NCBI GenBank assembly: GCA_965240325.2 | Contig: OZ251229.1 | Coordinates: 744,001-808,000 of the forward strand | Reading direction: 5' to 3' | Source: Rebecca billardiae RCC1528 | Lineage: Eukaryota > Haptophyta | DNA length: 64,000 bases | In this document: positions 10,013 through 19,687 of the stretch, one piece after another | Layout of the letters: every line of letters starts with the position of its first letter | Position numbering within the stretch: position 1 is the first letter of the stretch | Made by a program: the position numbers and the translations under genes | The notes under the pieces: model-generated | What the model was told of the DNA's origin: nothing | The model's input: only the letters and a program-made list of their open reading frames with translations | The model's database searches: none

Positions 10013-11596
10013 ATGTTCCCCAACTCGCGCGCCTCTTCGTTCCACAAGTCGATCCCTGCGTGGGAGGCGATCCAGGCTGATGACCCCAGCCGCCTCAGCG
10101 ACATCACCTTCGACCCCAAGGCCACGCGCGGCGGCGAGCAGACGATGCTGCACTACGCGTGCGAGCACGACTCGCACAAGTGCGTCGCGTGGATCTGCTC
10201 CAAGCCGGGCGTGGACGTGAACGTGGAGGACGCTCAGCTGCGCACGCCACTTCTGATTGCGTGCGAGAACCTCGCGCTCAAGTCGCTCGACGTCCTGCTC
10301 GGCGTCGCGAGTGTCGACGTGACGGCGGCCAACAAGCAGGAGATGGGTGCGCTCCACCACGTGTGCGCATCTGATGAGGGGCTCGAGGCGGTGCGCAAGC
10401 TGCTCGACCGCGGGCTGGACGGCTCGGCGGCCTCGTCCGATGGGCTCACGCCGCTGCACGTCGCCGTGCTCCACGACGCCGTCGCCGTCGCGGCGCTGCT
10501 CATCGACCGCGGGCACGCCGGCTGGAAGACCAAGGCCGACGGCAGCGCTGACGCGAGCGGCGGCGCGCGGCGCGCGGCCACCACCGGCCGCGGCGCGGCG
10601 CCGCTGCTGCCGCTCGCGCTGGTGAAGAACGCGACGCGCTGCGCGGAGCTGCTCATCGACCGCGGCGCGCCCATCGACGCCGTCGACACGGAGGGCCGCA
10701 CCGCCCTCCACCTCGCCGTCAAGGAGGGCGCGCCGTGCCTGCCCGCACTGCTCCGGCGCGGGGAGATCCCGATTGACGCGGCCGACCGCGCGCGCCGCAC
10801 GGCGCTGCACTACGCCGTGGCGACGGGTTCGGTCGAGCGCGCGTCGCTGCTGCTGCAGCACGGCGCGGACATCGACGCCGCCGACGCGACGGGCATGAGC
10901 GCGCTGCACGTCGCGTGCTGCACGGGCGAGGCGGAGATCGCCCGGCTGCTGCTCGGGAAGGGCGCCACGGTCGAGGCGACCGACCGCGCGGGCAACACGC
11001 CGCTGCACTGGGCGTGCCAGCGCGGCTCGGCGGCGTGCGTCGAGCTGCTGCTCGAGGCGCAGGCCGACGCGGGCGCGGCGAATGTGGCGGGTCTAACCGC
11101 CGCGCAGCTCACCGAGGCCGCCGACGTCGCCGCCGCCTTCGCCAAGTTTGGGGTGGCTACCGCCACGAGGCCGGGCGCTGTCGCCGAGCCGACGACAGCG
11201 ACCGCCTCGGCTGCCGCGGCGCTCAAGCGCGGGCGCGCAGACGTGGCGTGCGACGCGCTCATCGACGCGTGGAACGCCGCCGACGCGGACGCGCTCGCCT
11301 CGCTCTTCGCCGAGGGCGGCTCGCTCGCCGGGCTCGACGCGCGCGTCGCGGTCGGCCGCGCCGCCGTGCGCTCCACTTGCGCGAGCGTGTTTGCCAACAA
11401 CTCGAGCCGCATCACGGTGCACGCGCGCCACACGTCCGCGGCCACGGGGACCGTGTGCGTCGAGGGCCGGCTTGCCGTCGACCGCGCCGCGGCCAAGCGC
11501 GGCGCCACCGCGCACGATTGCGCGCTCGTCGCGACCGTGGGCAGCGACGGGCTGCTCGTCAAGGTGACGCTGTACCGCACCGACCACCTTGCATGA
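10013..11596 (+). CDS. Ankyrin-repeat protein with C-terminal NTF2/SnoaL-like domain
   Basis: The 527-residue intronless protein has about nine ankyrin repeats from about residue 40 to 370, recognisable by TPLHVAV, TALHLAV, TALHYAV, SALHVAC and TPLHWAC blocks each followed by a leucine-rich helix. Residues 409-525 (DALIDAWNAADADALASLFAE and onward, ending in beta-rich sequence) have the look of a SnoaL/NTF2-like alpha+beta cone. Ankyrin repeats bind protein partners; NTF2-like folds bind small ligands or dimerise. No catalytic set is evident, so the role is unknown. The ATG at 10013 is the first in frame. An open stretch of 42 codons upstream lacks ATG and could only be used from a non-AUG codon or an upstream exon. 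A glycine/alanine insertion interrupts one ankyrin repeat near residues 175-200. Confidence 0.85.
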   Translation: MFPNSRASSFHKSIPAWEAIQADDPSRLSDITFDPKATRGGEQTMLHYACEHDSHKCVAWICSKPGVDVNVEDAQLRTPLLIACENLALKSLDVLLGVASVDVTAANKQEMGALHHVCASDEGLEAVRKLLDRGLDGSAASSDGLTPLHVAVLHDAVAVAALLIDRGHAGWKTKADGSADASGGARRAATTGRGAAPLLPLALVKNATRCAELLIDRGAPIDAVDTEGRTALHLAVKEGAPCLPALLRRGEIPIDAADRARRTALHYAVATGSVERASLLLQHGADIDAADATGMSALHVACCTGEAEIARLLLGKGATVEATDRAGNTPLHWACQRGSAACVELLLEAQADAGAANVAGLTAAQLTEAADVAAAFAKFGVATATRPGAVAEPTTATASAAAALKRGRADVACDALIDAWNAADADALASLFAEGGSLAGLDARVAVGRAAVRSTCASVFANNSSRITVHARHTSAATGTVCVEGRLAVDRAAAKRGATAHDCALVATVGSDGLLVKVTLYRTDHLA

Positions 11597-12386
11597 GCGC
11601 AGGTGCTGTCACAGCACGCGCCCCGTGCAGTCGCGCTCGCCACGACACTGCTGGCATGCTGCTGGCCCCCGTTGCAGCGTGCTGGCTCCTGGCAGGGATG
11701 GGAGCTGCACGGCGCGTCGGCTCGTGCTTCTGCTGGCGACCTCGCCTGCAGCACCTGTGACATCGGCGATGTGCCACGGGTCGCTCGTGCCACGGACCGG
11801 CGGAGTCGTGCTGCGTGGCGAGCTGGGTACCACGCGAGGCCGAGCCGCGCTACGCGGCCCGACTCTCTTGCGGGTCACGCGACACGCACCTTCGTCGTTC
11901 GTCCTGACTCACGTCTCCGCAGCCGGTGGCGATGCGGCCCAGAGCCCGTGGCTCCCACGTCAGCGGCCAAGCCGCTGCGGCGCGGCGACGGCGGGCTGCG
12001 GCCGGCACGGCCACTCCGGCGCCGCCCGCCGGCGCGGGGCTTGTCAGGCCGCACCGGCCACCGGGCCCGCGCGCGGGGAGTGGCCGCGCCCGCTGCCCGC
12101 GGGCCGGAGCGCGGCTGCGCGGGTCGTCTGAGACGTTGAACTCTCCGTCTCTCGATGTTCCCGTGGCAGCCATAGTAGGAAATATGATACCCGCACAGTG
12201 GAGTCCATAGCAGTCAGAAGTGTCAATAACTGTTAGCAGATGATACTCACTTACTCTGACTCATGACTCGGTCATCGAATCGTGTATAGTCGTCAATAGA
12301 TAATGATGATTGATGTGTTCAGTGAGATTCAAATTTGTGAAATGAAATGTATTATTACCCCAAATTCGCATCAATCTGGTGATTAT
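11597..12386. other. Intergenic; 3' flank of ankyrin gene then AT-rich lead-in to tRNA
   Basis: GC-rich sequence to about 12130 shows long frames on both strands but only Arg/Ala/Pro-biased translations. From about 12160 the sequence becomes AT-rich and runs into the tRNA gene. No gene is supported. Confidence 0.5.
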
Positions 12387-12459
12387 TTCGCCGTAGTACA
12401 GTGGTTTAGTATCCTGCGCCTTCACCGCAGTGACGCGGGTTCGAATCCCGCCGGCGAAA
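12387..12459 (+). tRNA. tRNA-Glu, anticodon TTC
   Basis: A 73-nt cloverleaf folds without mismatches in its main stems. The acceptor stem TTCGCCG (12387-12393) pairs with CGGCGAA (12452-12458), with discriminator A at 12459. The D stem is GTAC/GTAT, the anticodon stem CTGCG/CGCAG, and the T arm GCGGG-TTCGAAT-CCCGC. The anticodon TTC is at 12421-12423. The internal A box (TAGTACAGTGG) and B box (GGTTCGAATCC) are present and a T-rich Pol III terminator follows at 12462. There is no intron and no encoded CCA. The residue before the anticodon is C, not the near-universal T33. Confidence 0.85.
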
Positions 12460-12460
12460 C

Positions 12461-12482
12461 GTTTTCCTTTTTCTTTTTCACT
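12461..12482 (+). terminator. Pol III T-run terminator of tRNA-Glu
   Basis: TTTT, TTTTT and TTTTT runs begin two bases after the discriminator base, as expected for RNA polymerase III termination. Confidence 0.7.
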
Positions 12483-12830
12483 CGCAAAGACTGACCGCTG
12501 ATGCTGACTGAGTCAGTCAGTGAGTGCAACGTGCTGATTGAGACTCCGAGTAAATGTACATGGACCGACCATACTAGTCGCCCGGCAGGCCAGACGCTGA
12601 ATGCCGCCCGCACCGTCGGAACCGTCCGAGGGGCGGAGGGGTCGGTCAGTCGCGCGGCTGACTCGCGGACGCGGACCGCGCGGGAGTCTGCCGGCCGCCG
12701 GCGGCCGCCGTCGGCGGCCGCCTGGCCCGGAACCGCGCCGAAACCGCGACGGCGTGGATCGGCCGTCCCGCGGTTCCTGAGACGTGTACTCGACAGCCCT
12801 CGGACTCGCACCGCGGCCCAATCAGTCACA
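12483..12830. other. Intergenic, no gene seen
   Basis: Sequence between the tRNA terminator and the 3' end of the minus-strand 7TM gene; it probably contains that gene's 3' UTR. GC-rich GCCGGCCGC repeats near 12690-12720 are the only feature. Confidence 0.5.
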
Positions 12831-15800
12831 TCAGACGCGCGCAGCCATGCCGTGCCGCACCATCCCGACGGCCGCGAGGTGGCCGACCTGCGCGAGATGG
12901 AAGACGGCGCGAGAGATCGGGTTGCCGTCGACGAGCAGCGTGATCGTCGCGCCGCACAGTCTGTTTGCCGCCTGCGCCGCCTCGAGGAGCGAGACAACTG
13001 CCGCGTCGCGCAGGCGGTTGCGGCACACGTTGAGCGTGTGCAGCTCGGGGCGCGCGTGCGCGAGCCCGCGCGCGAGCGCGCAGCCAGCGCGCGTGTCGAG
13101 CTCGCACTCTGCGAGGTGCAGCTGCTGCAGGGGGCAGCCGGGCAGCGCGAGGCACTCGCCGATCACCGCGCCGCCCTCGACGCCGAGGTGCACGTTGCGG
13201 TCGAGCCGCAGGTCGACGATGCCAGCGGCGGAGGGCGAGGAGGCGAGCTGGCGCATGAGCGTGCCCACGCCTGCCGCGCGCAGCATGTTGCCCTCGAGGT
13301 GGAGCGCGCGCACGCGCGGCGCGATCGACGCGCCCAGCAGCTCGGCGCACAGCACCTCCGCGTCGTCGCACGTCAGCTGCTTCTGCTCGAGTCGCACGAC
13401 GACGCGCGTGCCGGTGCGGCGCGTGGCGAGCGCCGTCTTCTGCGCGAGCACGGCGTACCGGGCGAATCGCGCGCGCACGTCGCGCTCCAGGGCGCAGATG
13501 TGCAGGCGGTCGGCCTCGACGGTGAGCGCGCCGCGCGAGGGCAGCTCGTCGGCGCAGAAGCGCGCCGCGTCGAGCTCCTCGCCCGTGAGCGCGCGGAAGA
13601 AGTCGCCGTCGATGTCGCCCGCGGAGCGGCGCATGCCGAGCGCGCGCCGGAGCGCGTGGATGGCCGAGCTCGCCCTCGCGGCGCCGCCCCTCCGCCGCCT
13701 GCCGCCGACGCCGCCGCGGCTGTCGCTCGAGGCGCCGCTGTCGCCGTAGAGTGCGACGGTGAGCTCCGCGTAATCGTCCGCGCCCTCGTCCTCCGCGTCG
13801 GCGGTGCCGCCCTCGTCCGCGCCCGGGACGGCGGCGCCCTCCTCGTGCTCGGCGCCGCCGGTGCCGTGCCCTTCCGGCTGCAGGCTCTGGAAGTCCTCGC
13901 CCGCCTTGGCGCCGTACGCAGGCCGGCCGTAGGCGTACACGTGCGCGCGCTCGCGAGACATCTCCATCAGGCAGAGGTACACGTAGAGCTCGCAGCGGCA
14001 CCACGCGCGCTCGCCATAGTGGAGCAGGTCGAGCGGGTGGCTCGCGTCGCGCAGCGAGAGCAGCTCGGCGGCGCGCGGCCGCACGGGGACGAGCAGGAAG
14101 TGCGCGCGCGCCGCGTAGGAGAGCAGCGACGTGATGCCGGCCGCCTGCCGCTCCGCGTCCTGCTGGTCGACGCAGGCGAAGTCGATCCAGATGGCGCACG
14201 AGGCGACGTCGATGCCGTGCGCGGCGGCGATGCGGCGCACGCCGTCGCTGACCAGCGCGTACTTGGTGTTCTGCCGGTCGTCCGGCGACTCGACGCGCCA
14301 CCAGCGGTGCGAGACGAAGATGACCACGTCGCGCGCCTCGTCGAGCGGCCGCGTGACGCCGTCCGCGTGCGAGGGGATGCGGCCGGCGTGCACCCACGCG
14401 TCGTAGGGCACGACGCACATGGGCCACTGCTCGCGCGCGATGATGGACGCGCGTGTCTCCGCCGAGAGCGCCGCCATGAGCTCCTCGTCCGTGTGCGCGC
14501 ACAGGCCGCCGCCGCCGCCCGCGTCGTCGTCCTCATCGCCCGCCTCGTGCACCGCGCCGAGCTCGAGCACGCCGTGCGACAGGTCGTCGTCGTCGTCGCC
14601 CTGGGAAGAGGTGCGGCGGCGGTGGTGGCCGCGGCGCGCCTTGGACTTCCTCGCGGCGGAGCTCGCCGCCTTCGCCGCCGCCGCGGCTGACGCGTCGCCC
14701 ACCGTGCCCAGCCTCGGCCCGCCGCCCAGGCTGCCGAGCAGCGCGGCCACCTCCTGCTGGATGTCGTCCTTTTTCAGGTAGAGCACGCCCGAGACCAGCC
14801 CCTGCAGGTGCGCCCAGCTGCCGGCGAACCAGTTGAGGTGGCCGCCGGTGAGGTAGTAGGGCACCTGCACCAGCCAGATCACGAAGAAGGGCGCCCACAT
14901 CGCGCCGATCACCACGAGCAGGCGCAGGAAGTACGTGTGCAGGCCTGACGCCGAGAGCCGCGTCACCGAGCCCGGCAGCGCGGCCGCGGCGGCGCCGGCG
15001 CGCGTGCTGCCGTTGCGCGTCTCCGGGCCGGTGCGCTCGAGCGCGCGCGTGCACCACGGCGCGCACATGAGCCAGGCGGGCGGCGGCACGCCGCTCTGCG
15101 CGGCGACGTTCAGCGCGTACGTGCGCGACGCCAGCAGCACGATCAGTGTGAGCGGGATGAAGAGCATCAGCTGCGCGGTGAACGCCCACAGGAAGGTGCT
15201 CGACGGCTTGTCGTACGGGACGGGCAGGCAGTTGAGGCCGCGCACGGCGTACGATTGCGCGGGGAAGCCGTCTCGGAGGCGGTACGCGAACGAGGGCACC
15301 AGCGAGAACGCGGCCACCAGCGCGTACGCCAACGAGAGCCGCGCCCACACGGCCGCGGGCCGCGTCGGCACGTACGTCTGCATCTCGTACGTGCAGCGCG
15401 AGAGGCGGCAGATCTCGGACGCGATCAGCACGTTGACCCACATCGAGCCGGCCGCGCCGAAGACGGTGTATGCCGACTGCAGGTCGCACATCCACGCGCC
15501 ATCGCCGTCCCAGTAGTCGCCGTGGTGCGCGTGCATCGCACACGTCCACACGCACGTGGTCGAGAAGATCACGTCCGGGATGGCCAGGCCGACGATGTAG
15601 TGGTTGAAGGGCGAGGCGCGAAGCCGGCGGCGGCCGAGCACAAGGACGATGATGGCGATGCCCGCCGAGGCGGAGACGAGGCTGACCAGCACCCACGCGC
15701 GCCAGTACGGCACGCGGATGTCGTCCGGCAGCGGCGTGCGGATGAGAAGCCACCGCGCCTCTTGTGCGTCCATGAACGGGTCCTCGCCGCGCGCGGCGCG

Positions 15801-15842
15801 CGCGATGGCGAAGCCATCGCCTGTCTCTGGCAGGTACGGCAT
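12831..15842 (-). CDS. 7TM receptor-like protein fused to a TIR-like (SHRW) domain and leucine-rich repeats
   Basis: The 1003-residue intronless product has three parts. Residues 45-355 form seven hydrophobic segments with GPCR hallmarks: an N-x-x-I-x-x-LA-x-x-D pattern in TM2 (D90), C119 before TM3 able to pair with C205 in the second outer loop, and E143-x-x-R146 at the cytoplasmic end of TM3. An acidic linker (residues 415-445) leads to a TIR-like module at 503-635: box 1 VIFVSHRWW (507-515), box 2 IWIDFACVDQ (551-560), and WCRCEL (614-619), where E618 lies where TIR enzymes carry the catalytic glutamate. Residues 800-985 hold five or six ribonuclease-inhibitor-type leucine-rich repeats (VRALHLEGN, IVDLRLDRN, LQQLHLAEC, LHTLNVCRN). 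The cell likely places the TIR and LRR parts in the cytosol below the receptor. Start ATG at 15842; ligand and enzymatic activity are unknown. Confidence 0.82.
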   Translation of the reverse strand: MPYLPETGDGFAIARAARGEDPFMDAQEARWLLIRTPLPDDIRVPYWRAWVLVSLVSASAGIAIIVLVLGRRRLRASPFNHYIVGLAIPDVIFSTTCVWTCAMHAHHGDYWDGDGAWMCDLQSAYTVFGAAGSMWVNVLIASEICRLSRCTYEMQTYVPTRPAAVWARLSLAYALVAAFSLVPSFAYRLRDGFPAQSYAVRGLNCLPVPYDKPSSTFLWAFTAQLMLFIPLTLIVLLASRTYALNVAAQSGVPPPAWLMCAPWCTRALERTGPETRNGSTRAGAAAAALPGSVTRLSASGLHTYFLRLLVVIGAMWAPFFVIWLVQVPYYLTGGHLNWFAGSWAHLQGLVSGVLYLKKDDIQQEVAALLGSLGGGPRLGTVGDASAAAAAKAASSAARKSKARRGHHRRRTSSQGDDDDDLSHGVLELGAVHEAGDEDDDAGGGGGLCAHTDEELMAALSAETRASIIAREQWPMCVVPYDAWVHAGRIPSHADGVTRPLDEARDVVIFVSHRWWRVESPDDRQNTKYALVSDGVRRIAAAHGIDVASCAIWIDFACVDQQDAERQAAGITSLLSYAARAHFLLVPVRPRAAELLSLRDASHPLDLLHYGERAWCRCELYVYLCLMEMSRERAHVYAYGRPAYGAKAGEDFQSLQPEGHGTGGAEHEEGAAVPGADEGGTADAEDEGADDYAELTVALYGDSGASSDSRGGVGGRRRRGGAARASSAIHALRRALGMRRSAGDIDGDFFRALTGEELDAARFCADELPSRGALTVEADRLHICALERDVRARFARYAVLAQKTALATRRTGTRVVVRLEQKQLTCDDAEVLCAELLGASIAPRVRALHLEGNMLRAAGVGTLMRQLASSPSAAGIVDLRLDRNVHLGVEGGAVIGECLALPGCPLQQLHLAECELDTRAGCALARGLAHARPELHTLNVCRNRLRDAAVVSLLEAAQAANRLCGATITLLVDGNPISRAVFHLAQVGHLAAVGMVRHGMAARV

Positions 15843-16782
15843 CTTCTCGCCCGCGTCTCACTCCAGGCCGCGGGCCCGGCCCTCTGCCCACTCACGGTGA
15901 ACACGACCTTCTCAAGGGGCTCGCCCTTTAGCACGCCGCTCGTGGCTCTTTCACGAGTACCCAAGGGCGTTCCCGGGATCCTGCCACACGCTCCTGAAGA
16001 CCTGAAAAGCAAAGCGCGCCCCCGCTGCGGGGGCTTTGCCTTTTTTCGTATTCAAATGTACCCGCTTCGAATGGAGAAAGCTCGTTTCAATAGGAAGGTG
16101 GTTCAATTTGGCGAATGACCAATGCGGGGAACGCCCCTGGCGTGAGTTTGATCAAGAGTTCGTCCCTCCGCCGCCGCCGGGCGGGCGCCGGGCGGCCTTC
16201 GGGCTTCGGCGCACTCGGATTAATCAAAGCGGTCGGGTTACCAGTAGGTATAATACCCTCATTTCATTTATGGAAGCTTCCAGTTGCAGTATGACAGCAC
16301 CTGTTTGGGTCGTCGTGGAAACGAAAACGACGTCGACGGAACTTCCCTCACACAAGCACAGCGCGAAGGCGCCGCTCTCAGACCCGACGGGTAATTTTAT
16401 TATTGCCTTCGAAACGACATCAGATACCCCCTTCCAACCGTCTCATCTTCTGTGCATCCCGAATCTCACGATCGCCAGCGATCGCCACTCGCAATAATCT
16501 TCATCACTAATCAGGCGGCGGCGGGCGTTTGATGACTGGCTGTGAGCTGTGATGAGGAGGACCCTTTGACGAACCGAACCGCAATAAATAGGCGAGCGAA
16601 GACCGACTAAGGTTTATGAGTTACGACGACGACGGCTCGTGTGGTTGTTGTAAGAAAAATAAGGTCGTATCTTCATCGTAGAAAGGTCGAAAGGAAGAGA
16701 CAAGAGTCGCGACGAGCTTTTCTGCGACGCGGGCCCCCTCGCCAGGCGCTCACGAGCGAGCCCAGCGGGCGCTGAGCCCGCG
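15843..16782. promoter_or_regulatory. Divergent intergenic region between the two TIR-like genes
   Basis: Both flanking genes are transcribed outward, so their promoters lie here. The region contains a terminator-like hairpin (16009-16046), a GCCGCCGCCGGGCGGGCGCC inverted GC block near 16170-16190, and otherwise AT-richer sequence than the genes. No protein of convincing composition is encoded. Confidence 0.45.
16009..16046 (+). other. Hairpin followed by six T, terminator-like
   Basis: An inner stem GCCCCCG (16018-16024) pairs with CGGGGGC (16028-16034) across a CTG loop. An outer stem GCAAA (16009-16013) pairs with TTTGC (16035-16039) with four unpaired bases on one side. TTTTTT follows at 16041-16046. 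It looks like a bacterial intrinsic terminator but sits in a eukaryotic intergenic region; its function here is unknown. Confidence 0.55.
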
Positions 16783-19614
16783 ATGCTCGGGGGTCGTGCC
16801 GCGCCCACGAGTCTGAATGCCTCCGAGCCGCCCGTCTCGCTCGTGCTCATCACCGACCCTGGCCCGGACCCGGACGACGTGAAAGCGCTCATGGCGGCGG
16901 CCATGTTCCACCAGCAGCAGCGCGTGCAGCTGGCGGCGGTCATTTGCAATGGCGGCGGCGCGCCGCGTGAGCGCGCGCGACTGGCTGCGTGCGTGCTCCG
17001 GCACATGCACCTGGACGACGTCCCCGTGGGCATCGGCAGTGCCGGCACGCCTCGCACGGCGCTCGAGCACGAGTACCGGCTCGACGGCTACGGCGAGACC
17101 GTCGGCGCGCCGCTGCACGACGGGCTGACGCTCCTGCATGGCGTGCTCAGCTCGGCGGCGCCCTCGTCCATCGTGATGGTGTGCATCAGCAGCCTGCGCG
17201 ACGTCGCCGACGCGATGCAGGCGCACACCGCGCTCGTGATGAGCAAGGTCTCGCGCGTGATTGTGATGGGCGGCCTCGAGCGCGCGCACGGCGACACCGG
17301 CGGCGCTGGCGACGCTGATGCCGACGCGCCGCTCCCGCCCCCGCCCGGCGCGGCGGCGGCGCCGGTGCCGCCGCCGCCCTACGCGCCGTGGCGGCCGGAC
17401 AGCGCGCAGAACAACCAGTTCGACGTGAGCGCCGCCGAGTACGTGTACTCCTTCTGCTTTGAGCGAGGGATGCCGCTCACGGTCGTCGGCCGGCACGCGG
17501 TGCCGCTGCTGCCGATGCAGCTCGCGCGCTCGTTCGCCGAGCGCACGGACTCGGCGCTCATGCGCTACCTCGCCGACGCGCAGTTCCTCGGCCTCGAAGG
17601 GCTGTGGCGCCGGCTGTGCGCGGGCGAGCTCCCCGCGCGCTGCACGAAGCAGTGGTACTTCGAGACCTTCTGCGGCATCGGCGCCGAGCAGTTTGGCGCG
17701 CGCGGCTACGACGCGCTCGGCGCGGACGCGGCGATCAGCACGTTCCTCAACGGGTACGTGAAGCCGTACGACGTGGTCGCGCTGATGGCCGCGCTGCCCA
17801 CCTTCAGCGGCCTCGGCGGCGACTCCGCCGACTTCCTCTGGCGGCGCGTGCGACACCGGCTGCTGCTGGGTGCCGAGCACGCGCCCGACGTGCGCGAGGT
17901 GGCCGAGCTGCTGCGCGCCGCGTACCACCACGCGGTGGCGCTGGGCTCGCTGCAGTCGTCGGCGTCGCCGGACGGCGGCGGGCGCCCGCCGATCCTCTTC
18001 GGCCGGCTGCGCACCGGCGGCGCGGCGGAGCCGGCCGACGCGACGACGCTCGCCTCGTCCATCGCCGTGCTGAACGGCAGCGGCGCATATGGCAGCACGC
18101 AGCAGGCGGGCGCGCGCGCGCCGCGGCGGTCGGTCAAGCTGGTCGCGGCGGAGGAGGTGGGGACGAAGGTGCGCGAGGACTTCCTCGCCGCGGTGGACAA
18201 GGAGCGCACGCCGTCCGCGCAGGACCCGTCGCTCCCACGGCTGCCGCGCTCGCACCGCAACAGCGCAACGTCCAGCATCGGCGCGAGCGACGCTTCCGCC
18301 CAGCGGCCACCACTCCTCGGCGGCGCAGCCGCACCCGCCGCCGAGCACCGGCCCCCGGCTGGCCGCGGCGCTGCTGGCAGCTCGGAGCCGGCGCCCCCCG
18401 CGGCGCCCGCGCACGCGCCGGCCACACCGCCCGCCACGCGGTCGGCGACGCCCCTCGCGGCCTCGCGCGCGCCTCCCCCCGCGCTCCTCGAGCGCTCGCA
18501 CACGGGCCTGAGCACGCTGAGCGTGCACAGCGACCTGGCCAGCTGGAGCGCGATGCAGCAGCACCACCACACCGAGCCGCCCGGCCGCATGGCGGTGGCG
18601 CGGCTGCTCGACGGCGCGCTCTCGCAGGCGATGCGCGTGCACCGCTGGGTCGCGAGCGCGCTGCTGCTGCTCGGCGGCACGGGCTTCGCTGCCGTCGAGG
18701 CCGCGCGCGTGCTGCGCTGCCTGCAGATTGCTCTGCCCGGCTCGGCGGCCGTCGGCTGGCCGCGCGCCGCGTCGATCGCGCTCGACGACCTGGACGACAT
18801 GCTGCCCGTCGCGTCGGCGGTGTGCCTCGTGGTGGCGCTGCTCGGGCAGCTGCCTGTGCGCGAGCACATCTGGGCCGCGCACGCCGTCGCCATGCTGCTC
18901 GGCGCCTCGCTCGTCGCGCACACGCTGGTGAGCGCGTCGCAGCTGGGCGCGGACGGCAGCGGCGGCGGCGCGCACTGGTGGCACTGGGCGCTCAGCACGC
19001 TTGCCAACGCGGCCGTGGGCGTGTCGCTCGCGCGCGCGACCGCGCGGCACTCGCAGCCGGCGCCCGCGCACCTGGTGATCCGCGCGGTGTGGCGCTGCGC
19101 CGGCGCGTGGATGCTCGCCTCCGCCGCGCTCGCGCTCCTCGGCGCGTGGCTGCTCCCGCCGCGCGGCGCGGGCCCGCCGAGCGCGCCGTGGGCGCGCGCT
19201 GGCTCGCTGCTGCTGCTCGCGGGCCTCTCGCTCTACCCGCCGTTCCAGGCGAGCCTGTACGCGCAGCTGGTGCGCGCGCGGTGCATCTCGGGGCAGAGGC
19301 ACGTCGTGCTCGCGCCGCTGGTCGGCTTCGGCGCGGCGGAGGTCGCGGCGGGCGGCGGCAGCGCGCTGCTCTCGCGCGCCGAGCGCCGCTGCTTTGCGCT
19401 CAAGCTGAACGCAGCCGGGCGGCGCATCCTCGGCGCCGAGCTGATCGGCTCGGTCTCGGCGGTGGCCGAGGGCGGCAAACGCGGCGGCTCGTGCGAGAGC
19501 TCGCGCGAGGGCTTGCGCGGGGGCTCCCCGCGCGTCTCGAAGCGCAGCACGCCGCCGCCCTCAGTCGCCGGGCTGTCGCACGGTTGGCCCTCAACCGAGC
19601 GCGACCTGGAGATG

Positions 19615-19687
<73 letters not shown>

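Noticed and set aside
12422-12997. Minus-strand frame ending in a GFEPASLR-type sequence
   Set aside because: The C-terminus is the reverse complement of the tRNA T arm, a known artefact of translating tRNA genes.
12501-14690. 729-codon plus-strand frame opposite the 7TM-TIR-LRR gene
   Set aside because: Translation is Arg/Ala/Val/His-biased without domains and runs exactly opposite a gene with clear membrane, TIR-like and LRR signatures; it is a GC-rich shadow.
16750-19302. 850-codon minus-strand frame opposite the nucleosidase-TM-TIR gene
   Set aside because: Strong Arg bias and no motifs; the plus strand carries the recognisable domains.
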